From Acidovorax benzenivorans (lineage in GTDB: Bacteria > Pseudomonadota > Gammaproteobacteria > Burkholderiales > Burkholderiaceae_C): DNA of 64,000 nucleotides. The stretch's first letter is position 1; every line of letters begins with the position of its first letter. The notes under the pieces are model-generated. The model saw nothing but the letters and a program-made list of their open reading frames with translations. It did not search any database and had not been told where the DNA came from. The stretch lies in the NCBI RefSeq assembly GCF_028680575.1, contig NZ_JAPCKI010000003.1:62001-126000 (forward strand), read 5' to 3'. A program made the translations under genes and the position numbers. This document shows positions 42,826 to 50,106 of this stretch, in pieces.

Positions 42826-43746
42826 ATGGAACTGAGGCACCTGCGCTACTTCATCGCCCTGGCGGGCTCGCTCAACTTCACGCGTGCGGCCGAGCGACTG
42901 CATGTGACGCAGTCCACGCTGTCGCACCAGATCAAGCAGCTCGAGGAGGAGATCGGGGCTGCGCTGTTCGACCGTGCGGGCAAGCGCGTGGCGCTGACCG
43001 GTGCGGGCGACGAGTTCCTGCACTACTGCACCAAGGCCCTGCACGAAATCGACCTGGGCCTGGGCGCCCTGCGCCAGAACAGCTCGGAGGTGGCGGGCGA
43101 GCTGCACATCGGCTCCACGCACACCTTCAACCTGGGGTTCATCCCGGGCTGCATCGCCGCCTTCCATGAGCGCCACCCGCGCGTGAAGGTGGTGGTCGAA
43201 GAGCTGTCGGCCGACCACATCGCCGCGCGCCTGCAGCAAGGCACGCTGGACCTGGGCATCGCCTACCGGCCCGCTGCACCGGGGCCGTTGCAGTTCGAGC
43301 CGCTCTACAACGAGGAGATGGTGTTGGTGGTAGCTCGGGGCCACCCGCTCGCGCGGCGCAAGCGCGTGCGCATGGTGGAGCTGCACGGCATGCCCATGGC
43401 GCTGCTGCCCGCGAGCTTTGCCACGCGCCAGATGCTGGACGAGTGCTTTCGCTCCTGCGGCGCCGAGCCGCAGGTGGTGGCCGAGATCAACACCCTGGCG
43501 CCCATGATGGACCTGGTGGGCAAGACGCAGCTGGCGTCCATCGTTGCGGCCAATGTGGTGTCTGCGCATTCGGGGCTGGTGGTGGTGCGGCTCGAAAGCC
43601 CTACGCCCGTGCGCACCCCCGGCATGTTGTGGTCGCCCGTGGCACGCGAGTCCGCACCCACCCGCGCGTTCTCGGCCATCGTGCGCAAGCTGGCATTGCA
43701 CGGCAGCCTCAAGGACCTGGCGAAACGAAAGGGGCAGACCGCCTGA
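42826..43746 (+). CDS. LysR family transcriptional regulator of the catabolic operon
   Basis: A 306-residue protein. The N-terminal winged helix-turn-helix MELRHLRYFIALAGSLNFTRAAERLHVTQSTLSHQIKQLEEEIGAALFDR is very typical. The effector domain has GELHIGSTHTFNLGFIPGCIAAFHERHP and LDLGIAYRP. It resembles the CynR/CbbR-like branch that responds to small carboxylates or intermediates. It is divergent from the CoA transferase gene and most likely activates it. The stop at 43746 lies 15 bp from the pseudogene on the other strand. Confidence 0.93.
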   Translation: MELRHLRYFIALAGSLNFTRAAERLHVTQSTLSHQIKQLEEEIGAALFDRAGKRVALTGAGDEFLHYCTKALHEIDLGLGALRQNSSEVAGELHIGSTHTFNLGFIPGCIAAFHERHPRVKVVVEELSADHIAARLQQGTLDLGIAYRPAAPGPLQFEPLYNEEMVLVVARGHPLARRKRVRMVELHGMPMALLPASFATRQMLDECFRSCGAEPQVVAEINTLAPMMDLVGKTQLASIVAANVVSAHSGLVVVRLESPTPVRTPGMLWSPVARESAPTRAFSAIVRKLALHGSLKDLAKRKGQTA

Positions 43747-43761
43747 AGGCCCTGACTCGTC

Positions 43762-44412
43762 TCAGGCGAAGGTCACCAGTGGCTGTCCATGCGCGCTTCG
43801 GCCAGTTCCTTGGCGTGTGCGTGCGCATGCGCATGTGGGCTTGTGGAGCGCACGTCTTGGAGCGAGTGCGCACACTTCCTCCAGCCCCACCAGGCCGCGC
43901 CACTGGCCTTCGGGCGTGAAGGTGGCCACGCCCTGGCTGCGCAGGCAGTTCACGGCCCAGCCCTCGGCGGTGCTGGCGATGCTGCTGCCATGGCCCGCCC
44001 TCGACTGACCGACGGGACACAGGCGCAGCGCCTTGCCGTCGCACAGCGCGAGGATGGGGGCGACCGCCTGGCGCCCTTGGCAGCGGGGGGACCAAATCAG
44101 TTCGTGCGCATCGATGCCGTGCGTCGCCCACTTGTCCACGGTCTCCAGGCTGCGCGCATCGCGCCGGGCGATCAGACTGGCACCGGTGTCCTCGTCGGTC
44201 TCGGTGGTGCAGAGAAAGCGCCTGTCGGCTCTGCCGATCACATGGCTGTTGAAGGAGCGCGTGGCATCCACCCAGTGCCACTGGGCCTTGTTGGCCAGCG
44301 CGGCGTCCTTGGCGGCTACCAGGTCACGCAGCGAAGGACCTTGCAGCAGGGTGCCGTTGGCCTGCTTGTACTGGCCCAGCCGCACGTTCTGGATGCCCTG
44401 GGGGTTGGTCAC
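43762..44412 (-). pseudogene. Chimeric remnant: imelysin fragment fused to a deleted DUF1513 gene
   Basis: One open frame of 216 codons joins unrelated pieces. Residues 1-42 (NPQGIQNVRLGQY...GPSLRDLVAAKDAAL) look like the middle of an imelysin-family lipoprotein. Residues 44-107 (WHWVDATRSFNSHVIG...TTETDEDTG...THGIDAHELIW) match the N-terminal half of a DUF1513 protein. Residues about 115-185 (LALCDGKALRLCPV...GQWRGLVGLEEVCALA) match a DUF1513 C-terminus, with about 100 residues missing between. The final 30 residues match nothing. Imelysin followed by DUF1513 is the usual order in an iron-uptake-type operon, so this is a collapsed piece of one. There is no proper start, and it is unlikely to be functional. 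Confidence 0.75.
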
Positions 44413-44430
44413 CGCATCGCGGTGGGTGTT

Positions 44431-44516
44431 GCGACGACGCGCGTGCCCAGGTCAACTTTCCGCGCCACGGCACCAAGTGGCTGGTGCTGTCGGTGGCCAG
44501 GCTGACGGTGGTGTAG
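44431..44516 (+). pseudogene. uvrD 3'-end remnant (right copy of the direct repeat)
   Basis: It encodes DDARAQVNFPRHGTKWLVLSV-type C-terminal residues of UvrD, in frame to a TAG at 44514-44516. It is 75 of 83 bases identical to the end of the intact gene. Changes are mostly silent or conservative (A to V, K to R, I to V), as in a diverged functional allele rather than a decaying one. No upstream uvrD sequence remains; at 44430 the match stops abruptly against the imelysin fragment. Confidence 0.85.
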
Positions 44517-44568
44517 TAACTGGATTTTTAAAAAATAGATCGGTAGCGCCGGTGCAATATGCCTGAGA

Positions 44569-44587
44569 AGCTATATTTTTTATAGCT
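44569..44587. repeat. AT-rich palindrome, head of the dispersed repeat family
   Basis: AGCTATA-TTTTT-TATAGCT is a perfect 7-bp dyad in a GC-rich genome. It is of the type that begins many Comamonadaceae intergenic repeats, and it lies between the uvrD remnant and the phoX-like gene. Confidence 0.45.
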
Positions 44588-44596
44588 AAATGCGCC

Positions 44597-44636
44597 ATCA
44601 ACGACAACGGGGCCCTGAGGCCCCGTTGTCGTTGAA
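44597..44636 (-). terminator. Strong hairpin after the phoX-like gene
   Basis: CAACGACAACGGGGC pairs with GCCCCGTTGTCGTTG around a short loop, about 30 bp after the phoX-like stop codon (minus strand). It lacks a U-tract on either side, so termination may need Rho, or it may protect the mRNA 3' end. Confidence 0.6.
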
Positions 44637-44666
44637 GCGGGCTGCGCATGGAGCGCAGCCCGGTGC

Positions 44667-46619
44667 TCAGGCCTGGTTCAGGCTGGGCTGCTTGGCAGCT
44701 GCCGTCAGGTAGCCCACGGCCGAGCCGTTCTTATTCTTGTAGTTGGCCTTGATCAACGGGTCGAGTGTGTCCTTGACCACGCTGTGGATGGCACCCCAGT
44801 CACCGGCGTGCTGGAAGTTGCTCATGATGTAGGTCCAGCCGTTGATCTCATCGACGGCGTGCAGGCCGGTGGACTCGCCGCCTGCAGGGATCGACATCAC
44901 GCGTGACAGCTGCTTGGTGTCCACGTTGTAGGCCCACAAGAAGTTGTTGACGTGCTGGCCGCTGTCCTCACCGATGAACAGGGTGCGCATCTTTTCGGAG
45001 AACTTGAGGTTGTCCGGGTTGGCGACGTTGTTGGGGTTGGCGGTGTTGCCCAGCGCGTCGGCGGTGATGTCTTCACCGGCCAGCAGCACCTTGGTGTCCA
45101 CGGGCATCCATTCGCTGTTGATGGTGCCGCCAGCGGTGTCCTTCTGGCCGCCCTTGAGGTTCAGAGCCATCACGGCGCCTGCTACCAGTTGTTTGGGCAC
45201 CGAGATACCGTTGCCCGGCACGTTGGCCGCGTTGCCCGCCACCATGGACGATTGGATGTTCTGCAGCGCAGAGTAGGCAATCTTGTCCTTGGCGTTGACG
45301 GTGGTGCCTTCCATCTTGGTGAAGCCCAGGCTGGCGCCCAGGTAGGCGGCGTAGCGGTGGGTTTCCAGGAAGGCGGCAGCCTTTTCCATGCCGGGGCTCA
45401 GCTTGATCCACTCGGTCTTGCCGTTGGCCACGATCTTGGTGTAGCTGGCGTCGGCTGGGTCCTTGCTCACCACGGTCATGATGTCCGTGGGCTTGAGCGT
45501 GTTGGCCAGGTTCTCGATCTCGGCGCTGGTGGCCGAGCCCATCTTGACCCAGGTGAGCGGCGCAGCCGTGCCGACCTTGGGGTCGATAGAAAAGCCGCTA
45601 CCGACCTTGGCCACATACAGCGTACCGGAAGACAGGTCTTTTTCCTTGTCGGCCACGAACACGAAGTAGCCGCTGTTGGTTGCGTCGTCGCCCATCAGCG
45701 CCGTGCGGTTGTCAGGCATCACCTGCACCAGTTCGTGCGAGATGCGGCCCATGCAAAAGTGCTTCTTGATGCTGGCCGTGCCATCGGGGTTCACCGTCAC
45801 TTCGGGCATGTGGCCATAGTGGTAAGGGTTGGCCTTGGTTTCGTCGCCGTACAGGTTCTTGCTGTAGGTCTTGAACATGGCGTTGCTGGCGATGTTGAAC
45901 GCATCGGGTTCGTACTCTTCGCTCGACAGGTGGGTGCCCCAGGGCGACAGGCTGGCGCCGCAGGTGATCCACAGGCCGTGCACCTTGGAGGTGTCCACGT
46001 TGTGGTACTTCACCAGGCTCAGCTTGCCGGTGGTTTGGTCCTGGTCCAGTGTCAACACGGCAATGGGCGAAGGCAGCTTGCCGTACATGTCGGTCTTGCC
46101 GTCCTGGGCCCAGGTGGTGTATTCAAACTGCACCACGGCAAACACGGCCTTGCCCTTGAGGCCGGTCACGGTGGGGTTGGCCACGGTCAGCAGCGAGGTG
46201 CCGTCTGGCGAATCCGAGAAATACTGGCGCTCCTTGCCAGCCACCGTGGCGTCGACGATGGGCTTGTTGTTGATGTCGTAGTAGCCACCGGACAGGATGG
46301 TGCCGCCCTTGCCGTCGGACACCATGTCGCCGGTCACGAAAAACGGTTGGTAAGCCAGCTGGTACGAGCGCACCGAGTCGTCGCTGAGCTTGATGTTGAG
46401 TGTGGAGCCCACGGTGGTCGTGGCCATGGCTGCGGCGTTGGCCAGAGTGGGAGCCGCCATCGATGTGAAGCTGGCCGACACGAAGCTGGGCGCTGCGGAA
46501 TCGCTGCCACCGCAGGCGGTCAGCAGGGCGGCCGAGGCGCTGGCGCTGAGCGGCAACATGGGAACGCCGGCCAGCAGTTGCAGGGCCTTGCGGCGGGTGG
46601 GCATCGTCGGTTGGGTCAT
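44667..46619 (-). CDS. phoX: PhoX family (DUF839) alkaline phosphatase-like protein, Tat-exported
   Basis: A 650-residue exported protein. The N-terminus has a twin-arginine signal (PTRRKALQLLAGVPML) ending in a possible lipobox, LLTAC-GGSD. The body has PhoX-type motifs: CGASLSPWGTHLSSEEYEPD (Cys and Glu of the Fe/Ca cluster) near residue 218, CMGRISHELVQVMPD, and near the end FIGEDSGQHVNNFLWAYN. PhoX enzymes release phosphate from monoesters using Fe(III) and Ca. The triple Pho box and a -10 (46728-46772) upstream strongly support phosphate-starvation control. ATG 46619 precedes the Tat signal. Confidence 0.85.
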   Translation of the reverse strand: MTQPTMPTRRKALQLLAGVPMLPLSASASAALLTACGGSDSAAPSFVSASFTSMAAPTLANAAAMATTTVGSTLNIKLSDDSVRSYQLAYQPFFVTGDMVSDGKGGTILSGGYYDINNKPIVDATVAGKERQYFSDSPDGTSLLTVANPTVTGLKGKAVFAVVQFEYTTWAQDGKTDMYGKLPSPIAVLTLDQDQTTGKLSLVKYHNVDTSKVHGLWITCGASLSPWGTHLSSEEYEPDAFNIASNAMFKTYSKNLYGDETKANPYHYGHMPEVTVNPDGTASIKKHFCMGRISHELVQVMPDNRTALMGDDATNSGYFVFVADKEKDLSSGTLYVAKVGSGFSIDPKVGTAAPLTWVKMGSATSAEIENLANTLKPTDIMTVVSKDPADASYTKIVANGKTEWIKLSPGMEKAAAFLETHRYAAYLGASLGFTKMEGTTVNAKDKIAYSALQNIQSSMVAGNAANVPGNGISVPKQLVAGAVMALNLKGGQKDTAGGTINSEWMPVDTKVLLAGEDITADALGNTANPNNVANPDNLKFSEKMRTLFIGEDSGQHVNNFLWAYNVDTKQLSRVMSIPAGGESTGLHAVDEINGWTYIMSNFQHAGDWGAIHSVVKDTLDPLIKANYKNKNGSAVGYLTAAAKQPSLNQA

Positions 46620-46727
46620 TTTCGGGGTGTTTCCAAGTGGGTATGCGAACGGCATGCCACGCCCTGATCCGACCTGGAGCCTTGTTGGAAAGGCATGGTG
46701 GGCGGGTGGCATGGAGTCCAGCCCGCG

Positions 46728-46772
46728 ATCCTAGAAACGCCCCGTGACAGTGGTTTGACGTTTGTGTGACGG
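46728..46772 (-). promoter_or_regulatory. Pho-box promoter of the phoX-like gene (three half-sites plus -10)
   Basis: On the minus strand CCGTCAC (46772-46766), ACGTCAA (46761-46755) and CTGTCAC (46750-46744) repeat every 11 bp. Ten bases further is TAGGAT (46733-46728), a fair -10 at the spacing seen in E. coli Pho promoters. Transcription would start about 100 bp before the ATG. Confidence 0.8.
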
Positions 46773-46863
46773 TTTGAAGTGGTGCCCCGCGCGCTGCGTG
46801 GCAACACAGCGGGACACACAGGCGAGGCCATTGCTGCGTCTGCCCGGTCGGTCAGTGCCGCGC

Positions 46864-47655
46864 TCAGTCCCTGGATCCGGGCGGACCGTAGGAGCTACCC
46901 GTTCCGTAGGTGCTGCCGGGGGCGGCCGCGCCACCACGTCCGTCTTTGATGCCTTTGCGCCCCGACACCTGCCATGCGGTGCGCTGGTTGATCAGCCCCG
47001 CCAAAAATTCCATCTCTTCGTCGGTGTGGTTGATGGCTCCGGCCGGTGTCAGCAGTCGGCCGTTGCGCAGTGTGGGCTCGGCCCAGAACGCCTGGTGGTA
47101 GCTGGACTGGCTCACTAGGCGCTCGCCGCCCGCTGTCAGCTCCACCGTGCCGTAGCAGTTGCACAGGTAGCCGCGCTGGTCCTGGTCGGCAAACACCTCG
47201 GCGTACACCCCTGTGCCGCGGATGCCCGCTGTGGCGGTGGGCAGCGCAATCTGCCGGTCCGTGCCACGTCCCCATACGGTGGCCACTGCGCCGCTGAGCA
47301 GGCGCAACAGCTTGACGGCAGTCGGGGTGTCACTCTCCATTGCCATGCGCGAGTTCTGGCGCACCATGAAGGCGCTGTCGCCCACCGAAAACACCAGGCT
47401 GGCGCCCGGCCCGGTTTCGATGCGGTCGTTGGCGGTGATGGTGTGCTGCGCCGTCAGGGGCTCGCCATTGCGCAGTACGTCACCGCGCACCTCCACGATG
47501 TTGCTGCGCGCCTGGGCATGGGCGGCAGCCCAGCCACCACCTGCCACCCACAACGCGGCGGCCTGCACCACGCTGCGCCGCTGAAACCAGGCCAGCTCGT
47601 CGTCAGAGCGGCCCTGCGGGTGGTGTGTCGGGTGGGCTGGGGGGCGGGTTGTCAT
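46864..47655 (-). CDS. FecR-domain exported protein
   Basis: A 263-residue protein with a long N-region carrying QRRSVVQAAALWVAGGGWAAAHAQA, a Tat-type signal. The FecR domain follows: VEVRGDVLRNGEPL, DRIETGPGASLVFSVGDSAFMVRQNS and LPTATAGIRGTGVYAE. FecR domains usually relay signals to a sigma factor or bind periplasmic partners, but no sigma factor is nearby. A Cys pair (LCNCYG) follows the domain. The only plausible start, ATG 47655, overlaps the 3' end of the BPSS1780-type gene by 53 bp in another frame, implying co-expression. The tail is Gly/Ser-rich. Confidence 0.82.
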   Translation of the reverse strand: MTTRPPAHPTHHPQGRSDDELAWFQRRSVVQAAALWVAGGGWAAAHAQARSNIVEVRGDVLRNGEPLTAQHTITANDRIETGPGASLVFSVGDSAFMVRQNSRMAMESDTPTAVKLLRLLSGAVATVWGRGTDRQIALPTATAGIRGTGVYAEVFADQDQRGYLCNCYGTVELTAGGERLVSQSSYHQAFWAEPTLRNGRLLTPAGAINHTDEEMEFLAGLINQRTAWQVSGRKGIKDGRGGAAAPGSTYGTGSSYGPPGSRD

Positions 47656-48457
47656 GGGGCGCCTCTTCTTGCACGGGGGTGGATGGGGGCTCGAAGCAGT
47701 CACGGAAGGTGAAGACCACCGAGGTGAAGAACATCGCCGCCATCATCATGGCGGCGCCCACCATGATGCCACCGGCCATCGATCCCGCAAGCCCCGCCAC
47801 GGCCAGCAGTGCAGACACGATGCTGACCACCAGCCCACCCAGCAGAAACACCCCCAGCCAGCCCAGCCCATAGACCAGGAACGCGCCAAAGTTGCGCACG
47901 CAGGCGACGATGCTGAAGAACAGCGCCTTGACCGGCGGCACGCCATGCCAGTGCACCAGGCCCGGCGCATGCCAGAACAGCAGCGACAGCGGCAAGTACA
48001 GCACCATCGACAGCCACATGGCGCGCTGGAAGTCCGGGTTCTCTGCAATCTCCTTGGTCATGGGTGCGCCACCCAGGTACACCTGTGCAAACTGCCCGCC
48101 GTCCAGCAGGGCCGACAAGCCCATGATGCCCAGAAAGGCCACCGCATACAGCACACCCAGCGTCAGCATGTCGCGTAGCCGCTCGCGCCCCGTGCGAAAC
48201 GCCACCAGCAGCACCGTGGGCATCGGAAACCGCCCCTGCGAGGCCTGAGCCGCAGCCACCATCATGGCCAGCGTGGCCGACGGCAGCAGTGCGAGGGCAA
48301 TGGCCGGGCCCACCAGCGGGATCATCGTGGCCAGCGACATGGTCGCCATGGTCATGAAGAACAGCGCAGCCAGCGCCATGGGCTGTCGCCAGAACGCCCG
48401 GACGCCGAGCTTGACCCAGGCCATGCCGGTGCGCGCAGGGACGATATGGAGTTTCAT
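47603..48457 (-). CDS. BPSS1780 family membrane protein
   Basis: A 284-residue inner-membrane protein with about six hydrophobic segments. The opening, MKLHIVPARTGMAWVKLGVRAFWRQPMALAALFF, is characteristic of the betaproteobacterial BPSS1780 family, whose function is unknown. The C-terminal 35 residues are a Pro-rich cytoplasmic tail (PPSTPVQEEAPHDNPPPSPP), and the sequence coding for the end of it also encodes the N-terminus of the FecR protein. It lies 176 bp downstream of thrB. Confidence 0.85.
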   Translation of the reverse strand: MKLHIVPARTGMAWVKLGVRAFWRQPMALAALFFMTMATMSLATMIPLVGPAIALALLPSATLAMMVAAAQASQGRFPMPTVLLVAFRTGRERLRDMLTLGVLYAVAFLGIMGLSALLDGGQFAQVYLGGAPMTKEIAENPDFQRAMWLSMVLYLPLSLLFWHAPGLVHWHGVPPVKALFFSIVACVRNFGAFLVYGLGWLGVFLLGGLVVSIVSALLAVAGLAGSMAGGIMVGAAMMMAAMFFTSVVFTFRDCFEPPSTPVQEEAPHDNPPPSPPDTPPAGPL

Positions 48458-48633
48458 GAATACGTTGGAAAGGAGGATGAGCCCTGCGCCGCTGGATGCG
48501 CCCCTGCGCCACGGGGGTGCGCCGAGCTGCGTTCGATAGGGTGTGGGCGAATAACGTCGAATTTACCCCACTGTCCCAAACCGCAGGCGGGGCCAGGGGT
48601 TAGAGGGGCGGAAGTCCGTCGTCGGGTCGGGGC

Positions 48634-49587
48634 TCAGGCAGCGTGTACAGGCAAGGCAATGCGCCCGCGCAGCACGCGCTCGAAATGCGTGGGGTCGTGG
48701 GGCTTGAGCATGGAGGCCTCGCGGGGCAGGTAAAAGTCCCACAGGCGCGAGATCCAGAAACGCAGCGCCCCTGCGCGCAGCATGGCGGGCAGCAGCTCGC
48801 GCTCGGCGGCGGTGAGAGGGCGCACGGCCTGGTAGGCGTTCAGCATGCGTGACGCGCGGTCGGTGTCGTGGGTGCCGGTGGGCAGGTCGATGCACCAGTC
48901 GTTCAGGCACACGGCCAGGTCAAACAGCCAGGTGTCCACGCCTGCAAAGTAGAAGTCGAAGAACCCCGTCAGCTCTTCACCCTCGAACATCACGTTGTCG
49001 CGGAACAGGTCGGCATGCACGGGGCCACGCGGCAGGGCGGCATAGGCTGAACTGGCGGCCACATGGTTCTGGTAGGCCAGCTCGGACCGCAGCAGTGCGG
49101 CCTGTGCATCGTCAATGTGGGGCAGCACTACCGGCACCGTCTCGTTCCACCAGGGCAGCCCGCGCAGGTTGGGCTGGTGGCGGTCAAAGTCGCGGCCCGC
49201 CAGGTGCATGCGGGCCAGCATGGTACCCACGGCGGCGCAGTGCGCGCCTTGCGGCGCCAGCTGGCTCTTGCCACGCAGCTTGTTGACCACGGCGGCAGGT
49301 TTGCCACACACGGTGTGCAGGATGTCACCGTTCTTGTCGGCACGCGGGTCGGGCACGGGCACGCCGCCGTGTGCCAGGTGCTTCATCAGGTACAGGTAAA
49401 ACGGCAGCTGCTCGGCAGTCAGGCGCTCAAACAGCGTCAGCACGAACTCGCCCTGGTCGCTGGTCAGAAAGTAGTTGGTGTTCTCAATGCCACCCTCAAT
49501 GCCGCGCAGCTCCACCAGCTCGCCCAGTTGCAAACGGCGCAGCAACTCGCGCGCCTCGGGATTGGAGACTTCGGTAAAAACGGCCAT
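48634..49587 (-). CDS. thrB: Homoserine kinase (ThrB, aminoglycoside phosphotransferase fold)
   Basis: A 317-residue enzyme that phosphorylates homoserine in threonine synthesis. It is of the APH-like type found in Pseudomonas and betaproteobacteria, not the GHMP type. Seen are [28 protein letters not shown], the Brenner-type catalytic loop [12 protein letters not shown] (about residue 190), and [22 protein letters not shown] supplying the metal-binding Asp. Its neighbourhood with the DUF2782 gene and polA is conserved in Comamonadaceae. Other threonine genes are not adjacent. Confidence 0.94.
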   Translation of the reverse strand: MAVFTEVSNPEARELLRRLQLGELVELRGIEGGIENTNYFLTSDQGEFVLTLFERLTAEQLPFYLYLMKHLAHGGVPVPDPRADKNGDILHTVCGKPAAVVNKLRGKSQLAPQGAHCAAVGTMLARMHLAGRDFDRHQPNLRGLPWWNETVPVVLPHIDDAQAALLRSELAYQNHVAASSAYAALPRGPVHADLFRDNVMFEGEELTGFFDFYFAGVDTWLFDLAVCLNDWCIDLPTGTHDTDRASRMLNAYQAVRPLTAAERELLPAMLRAGALRFWISRLWDFYLPREASMLKPHDPTHFERVLRGRIALPVHAA

Positions 49588-49691
49588 CGCTCAGGGGGTC
49601 GAAGAAATGAGAAGGGAAGGGACGGGGCAACGGGCGGCAAGCTGGGCTTAACCGGTGGCAACGCAGTGCCTGCGCGCCACCCTGCAGCCCA

Positions 49692-50054
49692 TCAGAACTT
49701 GAACACGTTCCAGACGCGGGGCGCCGTAGTGGTCTCTGCGCCGTTGTTGCCACCAGCGCGGCTGCGCGCGCCATCGGGCGACTGCACTTCGTAGGCGGGC
49801 AGATTGCCGGTTTTGGGCTGCACCGAGATGTTCTGGGTCTGCCCACCCACCCGCAGTTCATCTACCCGGCTGCCTGCGTCTTCAATCTGAATGCGTTCGG
49901 TGCGCTGGTTGCTGCGGCCAGACAGTGGCTCTGGATCGGGCAGCGCTCCGCGCTGGTTGCTGGCGCCCGCAGTGGCGGGGGCAGGGGATGGGGTTTGGGC
50001 CAGGGCATTGCCGCAGGCCATGCCCAGCAGCAGAAGAAGGTGAACAGCGCGCAT
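49692..50054 (-). CDS. DUF2782-type exported protein
   Basis: A 120-residue protein with a signal peptide (MRAVHLLLLLGMACGNALAQ). The mature part has RTERIQIEDAGSRVDELRVGGQTQNISVQPK and YEVQSPDGARSR, ending APRVWNVFKF, the pattern of DUF2782. These small secreted proteins occur beside polA and thrB in betaproteobacteria, and their function is unknown. The first 50 residues of the mature chain are low-complexity (Ala/Pro/Ser). ATG 50054 is 52 bp from the divergent polA start. Confidence 0.8.
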   Translation of the reverse strand: MRAVHLLLLLGMACGNALAQTPSPAPATAGASNQRGALPDPEPLSGRSNQRTERIQIEDAGSRVDELRVGGQTQNISVQPKTGNLPAYEVQSPDGARSRAGGNNGAETTTAPRVWNVFKF

Positions 50055-50106
50055 CGGGTGATTGTAGAGCGCCGCCCGGTACGGCCTGGCCGTGCACAAT
50101 TGCCGC

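Noticed and set aside
37330..44430. Calling the uvrD-flanked block an integrative element outright.
   Set aside because: There is no integrase, transposase or mobilisation gene, and the repeats are diverged; only the direct repeat and gene debris support it, so it is reported as a hypothesis.
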